Positions 1-5,402 of a stretch of 8,053 nucleotides of DNA are shown here, in pieces. Position 1 is the first letter of the stretch, and every line of letters begins with the position of its first letter. The DNA is from Candidatus Aenigmatarchaeota archaeon (GTDB taxonomy: Archaea > Aenigmatarchaeota > Aenigmatarchaeia > GW2011-AR5). The position numbers and the translations under genes are program-made. The DNA is taken from positions 1 to 8,053 of the forward strand of contig JACQNX010000018.1 in NCBI GenBank assembly GCA_016202875.1, written 5' to 3'. A model generated the notes under the pieces. That model made no database searches. It was given only the letters and a program-made list of their open reading frames with translations, and was not told the origin of the DNA.

Positions 1-1
1 C

Positions 2-592
2 AAATTCTTGGAATACTATTCTTTATCGCAATCCACGTTTCTCAAAAAATATGCACGTTACATTATACCAACAGAGTATAGAGGTCACCTGCTACACGCA
101 ATTTATATTAGTCAGCTTTATGAAAAGGGGCTGAAAAAAGAGGGGGACATGAAAAGAAGTGAAATGTTTGAAATAAATCCAAAAGCACTTCGCCTTTACA
201 ACCTTTATAATTCTGGAATTTTGTTTGCAGTATTTGACACGATAGATAAAATGATTGCGGAAGGGAAAACTGAAGCAGAAATAACAGGCGTTGCTTCTAA
301 GATGCTTGACGACTTGATGACCGACAAGTCAATAATTTATGTCTACCTCTGGCGCAACAAAGATGAACTATATCAGGCTGTCAAATCGCAGCTAAGAGCA
401 ACAAAATACTGCTTAATTTTCGGTTCAGGCGAAGACAACATAAACAAGATACAACATGTATTTTCGGCTTTAACCACTGATGAAGATTTGTCGGATTTTG
501 CTACTGCACACAATCAGCGCAGAATAGGCGATGTAGATCACTTTAGTTTGGCTATTTTTCAAAAAACAAGAACAGAATCTCCAGAAGAATAG
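2..592 (+). CDS. Hypothetical protein, 5' end open at window edge
   Basis: I do not recognise this protein. The frame is open to the left edge of the window, so the true start probably lies outside. Inside the window there is a TTG at 8 and an ATG at 149. The ATG follows a purine-rich GAGGGGG stretch (about 140-146) that could be a ribosome-binding site, but the 47 residues before it look protein-like (aromatic and basic, e.g. KKYARYIIPTEYRGHLL), so I keep them. The product looks soluble and mostly helical, with no signal peptide or membrane segment. It has a probable amphipathic helix (FDTIDKMIAEGKTEAEI) and ends in an acidic ESPEE tail. Codons are AT-rich: bases 181-240 hold 20 G/C of 60, clearly poorer than cysS or the surface-protein gene. 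It converges on the next gene. It is probably a real gene, with function unknown. Confidence 0.6.
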   Translation, partial: KFLEYYSLSQSTFLKKYARYIIPTEYRGHLLHAIYISQLYEKGLKKEGDMKRSEMFEINPKALRLYNLYNSGILFAVFDTIDKMIAEGKTEAEITGVASKMLDDLMTDKSIIYVYLWRNKDELYQAVKSQLRATKYCLIFGSGEDNINKIQHVFSALTTDEDLSDFATAHNQRRIGDVDHFSLAIFQKTRTESPEE

Positions 593-735
593 AGATTCAC
601 CCTTCTTGTTCAATCATCATAGGATTCTTTTCGGTCTTCTCAGCAAATTGTGTTGTCATTCAGAAAATGTACGAATTGGGCATAAAGCCTGCCCTGGTGA
701 GAAAAAGTCGCAATTTTGTTCTTCTTGCGTGAATG

Positions 736-984
736 TTACTCCGGGAAGACGTCACTAGGATAGAATCTTTGTACACTATTTAATCCAACAGTCCTGTCTC
801 GTATGGCTATGCCCCCTCTTCGCATTGCCTCATGGATAACGCGATATGATGCTGGAAGTCCGGGATCAGAGCCGGATTGCATTTTGTATAACCTGAATTC
901 CTTCACTAAGCCTACGGCTGGGTATTTGCCAGGATTTTTCTTTACAAGATCAACCAGATAGTTAACATCTTGATCGTTTTCCAT
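736..984 (-). CDS. Small hypothetical protein (82 aa), possibly DNA-binding
   Basis: An unrecognised small soluble protein. An N-terminal helix (DVNYLVDLVKK) is followed by a Gly/Pro-rich turn, a basic helix (VGLVKEFRLYKMQ), and the stretch ASYRVIHEAMRRGGIAIRD, which has the look of the recognition helix and wing of a winged-helix domain. That reading is inference from pattern alone. There are no cysteines, signal peptide or membrane segment. The ATG at 984 is favoured because a TATA-like box lies about 24 bases upstream with no Shine-Dalgarno between, the usual archaeal leaderless layout. It lies just downstream of, and on the same strand as, the RNase P protein gene (41 bases between), but its own promoter suggests separate expression. 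The protein-like composition and promoter make it a probable real gene. Confidence 0.6.
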   Translation of the reverse strand: MENDQDVNYLVDLVKKNPGKYPAVGLVKEFRLYKMQSGSDPGLPASYRVIHEAMRRGGIAIRDRTVGLNSVQRFYPSDVFPE

Positions 985-1004
985 GCAGAGACTATAACGG
1001 AAAA

Positions 1005-1012
1005 TCTTTTAA
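1005..1012 (-). promoter_or_regulatory. TATA-like box for the 82-aa gene
   Basis: On the minus strand the sequence TTAAAAGA is centred about 24 bases before the ATG at 984. Archaeal TATA boxes sit about 26 bases before the transcription start, so the transcript would begin at or next to the ATG. This is inferred from spacing and composition only. Confidence 0.4.
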
Positions 1013-1025
1013 GCACATCACGCAT

Positions 1026-1328
1026 CTAGACTTTGCTTTTTATCTTCATTTTTGCAGCCTTTTTGCAGAACCTGCATTCCCTTACAAGAAATCTGTTCTT
1101 CAGTCTTGTCTTTGCCCCTCGGAAAGGCGTGAAGCAGTATTTGCAGAACTTCCTTTTTTTCCCTGGCCCCAGCTTCACATTGTAGCGCATGCCTATTTTT
1201 TTCGCGAGCCTGATGTACCTGCGCGCAAGGTCATCAGGCGCGTTCTCCATTTCAGAAAAAAGTATCTCTATCCTTTCCTTTGCTATCTTTGTCTGGTATT
1301 CCGGCTTCTTGCGGGAGCGCTCTGGCAT
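1026..1328 (-). CDS. rnp4: Ribonuclease P protein component 4 (Rpp21/Rpr2 family)
   Basis: A protein subunit of archaeal RNase P, which with the catalytic RNA removes the 5' leader of precursor tRNAs. In archaea this family pairs with Rpp29. The 100-residue product has the family plan: a basic helical N-terminal half (KKPEYQTKIAKERIEILF, then ARRYIRLAKKIGMRYNVKL), a basic linker, and a C-terminal zinc ribbon with ligands C62, C65 (FCKYC) and C85, C88 (ECRFC). I chose the ATG at 1328 because a TATA box (CTATAAAA) is centred about 27 bases upstream and AGAGGAA lies 4-10 bases before it. A longer in-frame GTG start at 1394 would add 22 residues but would place that promoter inside the gene. The product is slightly shorter than the typical archaeal homolog of roughly 110-130 residues. 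Identification rests on the zinc ribbon and the RRYIRLAKKI pattern. Confidence 0.9.
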   Translation of the reverse strand: MPERSRKKPEYQTKIAKERIEILFSEMENAPDDLARRYIRLAKKIGMRYNVKLGPGKKRKFCKYCFTPFRGAKTRLKNRFLVRECRFCKKAAKMKIKSKV

Positions 1329-1350
1329 ATCTATTCCTCTTGCTTTAATG

Positions 1351-1370
1351 GATTTTATAGAAACGTTTAA
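1351..1370 (-). promoter_or_regulatory. Promoter of the RNase P protein gene (BRE/TATA)
   Basis: The minus strand reads AAACGTTTCTATAAAATC here. The TATAAAA core is centred near 1355, about 27 bases before the ATG at 1328, which predicts a leaderless or near-leaderless transcript. A second TATA-like TTTTATATCT lies at 1405-1414, too close (about 15 bases) to the alternative GTG at 1394 to drive it in the standard way. Confidence 0.55.
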
Positions 1371-1456
1371 GAAACTCCTCTTTCGAAATCCCACAATCGT
1401 TTAGATATAAAACTTTTATCAGTTCTTTTCCAGAAATAACAGGGAGTCTCATAGGA

Positions 1457-1663
1457 TCATGCTTCAATTATTTTGCCCCTTTCAATGCATACTCTACCAT
1501 GCTCAATCATATAGTCAATCATAGCCTCTAAATGTAACTCAACTGCTTCTTTTAGTTTTTCCTTTGCCTCTTTTACTGTTCTCCCTTGTGTTGTGACACC
1601 TAATTCAGGACACCTTGCTATGAAATATTTTTCACCTTTCTTTATTTCTGCTGTCAATTGCAT
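1457..1663 (-). CDS. HicB-like antitoxin-family protein (UPF0150 fold), orphan
   Basis: A small protein of the HicB/UPF0150 family. It shows the family's half RNase-H-like pattern: strand (MQLTAEIKKGEKYFIARC), the PELGVTTQGRT turn, then a helix (VKEAKEKLKEAVELHLEAM). In HicAB toxin-antitoxin modules HicB neutralises the mRNA-cleaving toxin HicA. No HicA-sized reading frame lies on either side: only 62 bases separate it from the RNase P reading-frame block downstream, and the ROK gene lies upstream. It is therefore an orphan, and a toxin-antitoxin role is not supported by context. There is no C-terminal DNA-binding extension. The ATG at 1663 follows GTGAT, a partial match to the archaeal Shine-Dalgarno. 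That same GTG, at 1672, could itself be the start and would give 71 residues. The gene begins 6-15 bases after the ROK stop codon, so it is probably co-transcribed with it. Confidence 0.75.
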   Translation of the reverse strand: MQLTAEIKKGEKYFIARCPELGVTTQGRTVKEAKEKLKEAVELHLEAMIDYMIEHGRVCIERGKIIEA

Positions 1664-1678
1664 ATTTATCACATGAGG

Positions 1679-2653
1679 TTATTTGTCTATAGGAGTATTT
1701 AAAAAGTCTGCAATTTTTCCGGATGCCTGCATCGCAACCGCGCTGGCGCCCAGCAGCCCGACATCGCTCCCCAGGCCGCAGAGCCGGATTTCAGATGGCA
1801 GTGACGCGCATGAATTCATCCGGTGATTCAAAACTAAAATATCCCTGGCTTTATTTATGAATGATGCTCCCCAGCCGTATGCGATGCCGCCTCCGATAGA
1901 TATATACCGTGGATAGTAACAATAGGAAATGATCATTGAACAAAGCCCTCTGCCGAGGTTTTCAGCTACTTCGTCTTTTATTTTCTGCGCTGCAGTCTCC
2001 GGCCTGGTGCTGTACCGCTTTTCGATGCATTTCCCACCTGCGTAGCTCTCCAGGCAGTTGACTGCTCCACACCCGCATCTGACATTTTTCATGCCGCTTG
2101 TCTTTCCAGGAAATTCCATGTGCGCGAGTTCGGGATGGCTGCCATCTTCATTCCTGAAAATTCTCAAGAAGCCGCTGTTGTCTGCAACAAGCAGGCCCGC
2201 TCCCAGCCCGGTGCTTACTGTTATGTACAAAAATGGCAGCCTCTTTGTTTCTGCTTCATTGTATTTGTCGAACAGTAAAGCGGCCATTGCTGCTGCATCT
2301 GTGTCGTTCTCTGCACGGATAGGGATGCCAAGATCCTGCAGCTTGCCTTTGAGGTCGAAATTTCTCCATCTTGGAAGGTTGGGAACTGTATGCTCAAAAT
2401 ATCCGCCATTGCCTCCTCCCCTGATGTCAGGGGCGCCGATGCCTGCGGCCTTGATAGATTTTTTATCCAGTTCTCCTGTGCCAAACTGCGTCTTAGTAAA
2501 TTCCTCCAGCGTGCTGTAGATCCACTCTACGCATTTGTTCGGGTTCTTTGGCGTGCCTGTTGTTTTTCTTCGGAGAATTTTGCCGTCTGCAATCAGGCCT
2601 GCGTCTGTTTTTGTCCCGCCGATATCAATTGCATAGTAGATATTCATACTCAT
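1679..2653 (-). CDS. ROK-family sugar kinase (glucokinase-like)
   Basis: An ATP-dependent sugar kinase of the ROK family in the actin-like ATPase fold, probably cytosolic, phosphorylating glucose or a related hexose or amino sugar. The substrate cannot be read from the sequence. Motifs in order: phosphate-binding loop DIGGTKT (10-16), GIGAPD (71-76), END with probable catalytic base D117, second phosphate motif TVSTGLGAG (145-153), sugar and zinc site E175 and H178 in PELAH, zinc cluster CGCGAVNCLE (C193, C195, C200), and adenosine-site GGG (254-256). The 324-residue length is normal for ROK kinases, and no DNA-binding domain is fused. The ATG overlaps the stop of the preceding gene (ATGA) behind AGAAGGAT, implying translational coupling; a second ATG two codons on is also possible. 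Many ROK proteins are repressors with a fused winged helix. Here a separate winged-helix-like protein is encoded immediately upstream. Confidence 0.9.
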   Translation of the reverse strand: MSMNIYYAIDIGGTKTDAGLIADGKILRRKTTGTPKNPNKCVEWIYSTLEEFTKTQFGTGELDKKSIKAAGIGAPDIRGGGNGGYFEHTVPNLPRWRNFDLKGKLQDLGIPIRAENDTDAAAMAALLFDKYNEAETKRLPFLYITVSTGLGAGLLVADNSGFLRIFRNEDGSHPELAHMEFPGKTSGMKNVRCGCGAVNCLESYAGGKCIEKRYSTRPETAAQKIKDEVAENLGRGLCSMIISYCYYPRYISIGGGIAYGWGASFINKARDILVLNHRMNSCASLPSEIRLCGLGSDVGLLGASAVAMQASGKIADFLNTPIDK

Positions 2654-3048
2654 AATCCTTCTGAAAGGTACTCCACAATAGTCTTATACCTTTCTCCTAA
2701 GATTGCTAATAAATCTGCAGACCTTGAGAAATTGGGCTGAAAACAGAAACATGATGAATCCGGGCCTGTATAGATTTCAACTCGTCTTACAATGCCCTTT
2801 TCAACAAAAGGCTCAAGAAGTTCGTCAATTTTGTGCGCTTTTAGAAATTTGTAAGTTCCTGTTGATGTACGGGCACGAAAGATTTGAGCAATATTCGAAG
2901 GCGGAAAATATAAACTGTCACTGCAAAAGTATGACGCATATACCAGATTTCCCAGTGCCGCGCGCCTTTCTTCATCAGGGGATAAGTCACTCAGCTTTCT
3001 CATGCTGATTATGTTGCAGAAAATGGACAAAAAGCATGCAAATTTCAT
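2650..3048 (-). CDS. Hypothetical protein, winged-helix-like, coupled to ROK kinase
   Basis: I do not recognise the family. The middle of the protein has a winged-helix pattern: a short helix (PPSNIAQIFRA), a longer helix (STGTYKFLKAHKIDELLEP), then FVEKGIVRRVEIYTG and a probable beta hairpin with FCFQP. The FVEKGIV stretch resembles the step into the wing in many small archaeal regulators. This is inference, not a family match. The start is uncertain. ATG 3048 gives 132 residues with a Cys-rich hydrophobic first 15 (KFACFLSIFCNIIS) and sits about 15 bases after the predicted transcription start. ATG 3003 gives 117 residues and a more ordinary N-terminus (MRKLSDLSPDEERR). Neither has a Shine-Dalgarno. 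Its TGA overlaps the ROK start by ATGA, so the two proteins are probably made together. A regulator that senses the kinase's sugar is a possible role. Confidence 0.65.
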   Translation of the reverse strand: MKFACFLSIFCNIISMRKLSDLSPDEERRAALGNLVYASYFCSDSLYFPPSNIAQIFRARTSTGTYKFLKAHKIDELLEPFVEKGIVRRVEIYTGPDSSCFCFQPNFSRSADLLAILGERYKTIVEYLSEGL

Positions 3049-3084
3049 GGATTGAACTAATATTCTTCTTTTGCACCAAAAGGG

Positions 3085-3094
3085 TAATTATATG
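3085..3094 (-). promoter_or_regulatory. TATA box of the winged-helix/ROK/HicB unit
   Basis: On the minus strand CATATAATTA is centred about 3090, predicting a transcription start near 3063. It lies between the end of cysS and the first gene of the three-gene unit, consistent with a promoter separate from that of cysS. Inferred from sequence and spacing. Confidence 0.45.
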
Positions 3095-3187
3095 CCAAGT
3101 GCACAAATTTAGTTTTCTTCATGAGACATCTTGTAGCTGTCTTCTGCTTTTTCTTTCTTTTCAATTAAAGCGAGAAACCAAAAATAA

Positions 3188-4765
3188 TCAAACCTTCTTC
3201 CACTTCGGCCCTCTTGGCGTGTCTTCAAGGAACACGCCCTTCTCTTTCAGCTGCCTCCTTATCTCATCTGCGGCCCTGAAATCTTTTACGCTTCTGAAAT
3301 GTTCACGAAGGTCAATGAGCTTCTTTTCCTCTGGCGTGAGCTCTGCCTTCTTTTCTTCTGTGATGTCTAGTATTTTATTTATTTCAATAAAAAAATAATA
3401 AACATTATCCATGCTTCTCTTGTCAGCCTTTCCTGCGTCTATCTCCTTGTTGACGGTTTTCATAATTTCGAACAGTGCTGCCAGTGCATGTGGCATGTCC
3501 AGATCATCATTGATGGACTTGATGAAGTTTGTCCGCGCTTTTTTCAATGCAGCTTCTATCTTTGCATTCTTTTTTCCGTCAGTACCTAAGTTCTTCAGCC
3601 TGAATATAAAATCTTTTATGCTCTGCAGCGCGTTCTCGGCATCTTGCAGCGCAGCAAGCGTGAAATTCATCTGGCTCCTGTAGTGCACGCTCATGCAGAG
3701 ATATCGGAAAGCAAGGGGCGAAAAGCCTTTGGCTCTGATGTCATTGAGCGTGTAATAATTCCCGAGAGATTTCGCCATCTTCTTCCCGTCAACAAGCATG
3801 AACTCATTGTGCAGCCAGAAGCGCACGAATTTCTTGTCCGTGGCAGCCTCGCTCTGCGCAATCTCGTTCGTGTGGTGCACCGCTATGTGGTCCACGCCAC
3901 CGCAGTGTATGTCTATTGTCTTGCCCAGATACTTCATAGACATTGCAGAACATTCAAGATGCCAGCCCGGGAAGCCACGGAAGTTTACTTTTGTTTTTTT
4001 GGTTGCTGTAGTCTTGTCTTTTTTTATTTTGTTCGGAGTTGCTGCTATATTCATCACATCTAAAATCCGGACATTGTGATTTTTTGTGGCGATATTCCTG
4101 ATTTCATCATATTCCTTATCATCAACATAAATCTCAGCAACAAAATCCCACTCCATGTCTCTTTTTTTGTCAGGCGGCGAGAATTTCCACAATGCGAAGT
4201 CTGTCGTGTTGCGCTTGCCCTCTGCAACTTCAACACGCGCCCCAGCCCTCAGGCCCCTGATGTCCAGCTTTGCGAGCTTGCCGTAATCTCTCAGCTTGGA
4301 AGTATCAAAGTAAATCCCGTCATTGGTAATGTAAGTAAAGCCCTTCTGCTCCAGCGTCTTCACAAGCGCGGTCATTTCTTCTATATGGTCTGTAGCGCGC
4401 AGCCAGAAAGTAGGTTCCTGGATATGCAGCTTTTTCGCATCTTCCATGAAAGCATTAATGTAGAAGTCGGCAACCTGCCATGCAGTCTTGTGCTCGCGTT
4501 GCGCGCCGATTATCATCTTGTCCTCTCCCTCGTCTTTGTCGGAGACAAGGTGCCCGACATCCGTGAGATTCATGACATGCTTCACTCCGAAGCTGTTGAA
4601 CAGAAGAACGCGTTTGAGCAGGTCCTCAAATAGAAATGCCCGCAGGTTCCCGATGTGCGCGTAGTCGTAGACAGTCGGCCCGCACGTGTAGAGCAGGACT
4701 TCATTTCCTTTCAGGGGCCTGAACACCTGTTTCTTGCGGGCAAGCGTATTGTAAAGCTTGAGCAT
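3188..4765 (-). CDS. cysS: Cysteine--tRNA ligase with internal insertion
   Basis: A class I aminoacyl-tRNA synthetase that charges tRNA-Cys with cysteine in the cytosol. The catalytic domain opens with YTCGPTVYDYAHIGN, holding zinc ligand C28 and the HIGH-type motif HIGN (37-40). The remaining zinc ligands are C272 (GWHLEC), H297 and E301, and the KMSKS loop appears as KMAKS (329-333). The helical tRNA-binding C-terminal part follows from about 380, including the family pattern KDFRAADEIRRQL (494-506). The protein has 525 residues against about 461 in E. coli. Zinc ligands and KMSKS are all shifted by the same 63 residues relative to E. coli numbering (C209, H234, E238, KMSKS 266-270) while C28 is unshifted, so one net 63-residue insertion lies between them, at about 199-262. 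The gene is intact and the ATG at 4765 has a TATA-like box about 26 bases upstream. Confidence 0.96.
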   Translation of the reverse strand: MLKLYNTLARKKQVFRPLKGNEVLLYTCGPTVYDYAHIGNLRAFLFEDLLKRVLLFNSFGVKHVMNLTDVGHLVSDKDEGEDKMIIGAQREHKTAWQVADFYINAFMEDAKKLHIQEPTFWLRATDHIEEMTALVKTLEQKGFTYITNDGIYFDTSKLRDYGKLAKLDIRGLRAGARVEVAEGKRNTTDFALWKFSPPDKKRDMEWDFVAEIYVDDKEYDEIRNIATKNHNVRILDVMNIAATPNKIKKDKTTATKKTKVNFRGFPGWHLECSAMSMKYLGKTIDIHCGGVDHIAVHHTNEIAQSEAATDKKFVRFWLHNEFMLVDGKKMAKSLGNYYTLNDIRAKGFSPLAFRYLCMSVHYRSQMNFTLAALQDAENALQSIKDFIFRLKNLGTDGKKNAKIEAALKKARTNFIKSINDDLDMPHALAALFEIMKTVNKEIDAGKADKRSMDNVYYFFIEINKILDITEEKKAELTPEEKKLIDLREHFRSVKDFRAADEIRRQLKEKGVFLEDTPRGPKWKKV

Positions 4766-4786
4766 GATAATAATTCACGCTAAGGC

Positions 4787-4794
4787 TTAAAAAA
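4787..4794 (-). promoter_or_regulatory. TATA-like box of cysS
   Basis: The minus strand TTTTTTAA is centred about 26 bases before the cysS ATG, with no Shine-Dalgarno between, which suggests a leaderless transcript. The box is a weak match to the archaeal consensus. Confidence 0.35.
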
Positions 4795-4810
4795 TGCAAA
4801 CACAATCACG

Positions 4811-4867
4811 TGCAGACCGAACGAAGTGAGGCGAGGCTTTCGAAGAAATCCTGAGAGTTCGGGTGCA
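4811..4867. repeat. Inverted repeat / hairpin in divergent intergenic region
   Basis: TGCAGACCGAAC (4811-4822) faces GTTCGGGTGCA (4857-4867). The arms pair except for one unpaired or mismatched base, enclosing a 34-base loop that contains a small internal palindrome (TTCGAA, 4839-4844). The element lies between the divergent cysS and receiver genes, about 50 bases upstream of the receiver-pair promoter, so it is not positioned as a terminator for either gene. It could be an operator, a structured RNA or a dispersed intergenic repeat; the sequence does not decide. Confidence 0.5.
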
Positions 4868-4908
4868 GTTTAGAGGGTAGCGTCGCATCTTGGTAGTAGT
4901 GAATAACT

Positions 4909-4922
4909 GAAAAGTTTAAATA
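4909..4922 (+). promoter_or_regulatory. Strong BRE/TATA promoter of the receiver pair
   Basis: GAAAAG directly followed by TTTAAATA is a near-ideal archaeal BRE plus TATA box. Its centre near 4918 predicts transcription from about 4944-4946, some 10 bases before the ATG at 4956. This is the clearest promoter in the window. Confidence 0.7.
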
Positions 4923-4944
4923 CTTGATGTTAATTATAAAGTAA

Positions 4945-4949
4945 GGTGA
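4945..4949 (+). promoter_or_regulatory. GGTGA ribosome-binding site
   Basis: GGTGA is complementary to the 3' end of archaeal 16S rRNA and ends six bases before the ATG at 4956, fixing that start. It is the best Shine-Dalgarno match in the window and lies close to the predicted transcription start. Confidence 0.6.
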
Positions 4950-4951
4950 AC

Positions 4952-4981
4952 GAAAATGTCAAAAATATTAATAGTTGAAGA
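4952..4981 (+). repeat. Direct repeat copy 1 at start of receiver gene A
   Basis: This 30-base stretch spans the start codon and the first residues MSKILIVED and recurs at the start of receiver gene B with 28 of 30 bases matching, the first 19 identical. It is the nucleotide-level trace of a tandem gene duplication, or of strong sequence conservation at the translation start. Confidence 0.7.
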
Positions 4982-5402
4982 TCAGAGTCGTCCTTTAGAA
5001 GCATTAGAATTTGCAGTAAATAAAGTAATGCCTGCTCATTATGCTGGTTTTTCTAAAGGCGATTATGATGTAGCAAGATGCTATGCTGATACCAAAAGAA
5101 GAATTTCAGAAAGCAATTATCAAATGGTGCTATTGGACAATAGGATGCCATATGAAGATCAAGGAGATTTGGAAAGAACTGACTTTGATCGATTTTGTTC
5201 AAGTTTAGAAAATATTGGATATGCTCTGATTCCAGTGATTAAAGAGAAAAATCCAAATACTGTTATAGTTGGAACATCATCTCTCTCAAAAGGAGAATTA
5301 AGAGGTCTTCCTACACCAGATTACACTATGAGTAAAATGTGGGGAGATGCTGAAACAGATTTAGAAAGCGTATTGAATAAAATAAAAGGAGCCACTGAAT
5401 GA
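4956..5402 (+). CDS. Stand-alone receiver (CheY-like) domain protein A
   Basis: A 148-residue protein that is essentially one response-regulator receiver domain. It keeps the full phosphorylation set: acidic pocket E8-D9 (KILIVEDQ), phosphoacceptor D61 at the end of strand 3 (VLLDNRMP), switch residue T107/S108 after strand 4 (VIVGTSSLS), and the conserved lysine K127 (YTMSK). No output domain follows, and no histidine kinase is in the window. About 22 extra residues (roughly 66-88, acidic, EDQGDLERTDFD) lie between strand 3 and helix 3, the site where the next protein has a far larger insertion. It is the first gene of a two-gene unit; its TGA overlaps the next ATG (ATGA). Coding sequence is AT-rich, with A/T-ending codons favoured, unlike neighbouring cysS. 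It probably works as a phospho-switch acting by protein contact; partners are unknown. Confidence 0.85.
   Translation: MSKILIVEDQSRPLEALEFAVNKVMPAHYAGFSKGDYDVARCYADTKRRISESNYQMVLLDNRMPYEDQGDLERTDFDRFCSSLENIGYALIPVIKEKNPNTVIVGTSSLSKGELRGLPTPDYTMSKMWGDAETDLESVLNKIKGATE

Noticed and set aside
597..659. 20-codon minus-strand frame (starting MTTQFAEK) with a TATA-like stretch about 26 bases upstream
   Set aside because: Too short to judge and lacking any recognisable similarity. The promoter resemblance is weak, so it is noted but not annotated.
2058..2519. Plus-strand reading frame of 153 codons
   Set aside because: It lies antisense within the ROK kinase, whose motifs are intact. The translation is low-complexity Ser/Pro/Leu with no promoter or ribosome-binding site.
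2748..2760. ATGATGA resembling a box C of a C/D guide RNA
   Set aside because: No CTGA box D follows at a suitable distance, and it lies within coding sequence on the opposite strand.
3057..3122. 21-codon minus-strand frame (starting MKKTKFVH) upstream of the winged-helix-like gene, a possible leader peptide
   Set aside because: It spans the predicted TATA box of that gene, so it would not be in its transcript, and it has no ribosome-binding site.
4076..4633. Plus-strand reading frame of 185 codons
   Set aside because: It is antisense to cysS, whose catalytic motifs lie in the opposite frame, and has no plausible domain.
4845..4870. GTTCGGG resembling a tRNA T-loop
   Set aside because: The flanking bases do not form a T-arm, and no acceptor or anticodon arm can be folded around it; it is one arm of the intergenic hairpin.
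4787..4888. 33-codon minus-strand frame across the hairpin upstream of cysS
   Set aside because: Its sequence is produced by the inverted-repeat spacer and lacks a promoter or ribosome-binding site; it overlaps the cysS promoter.
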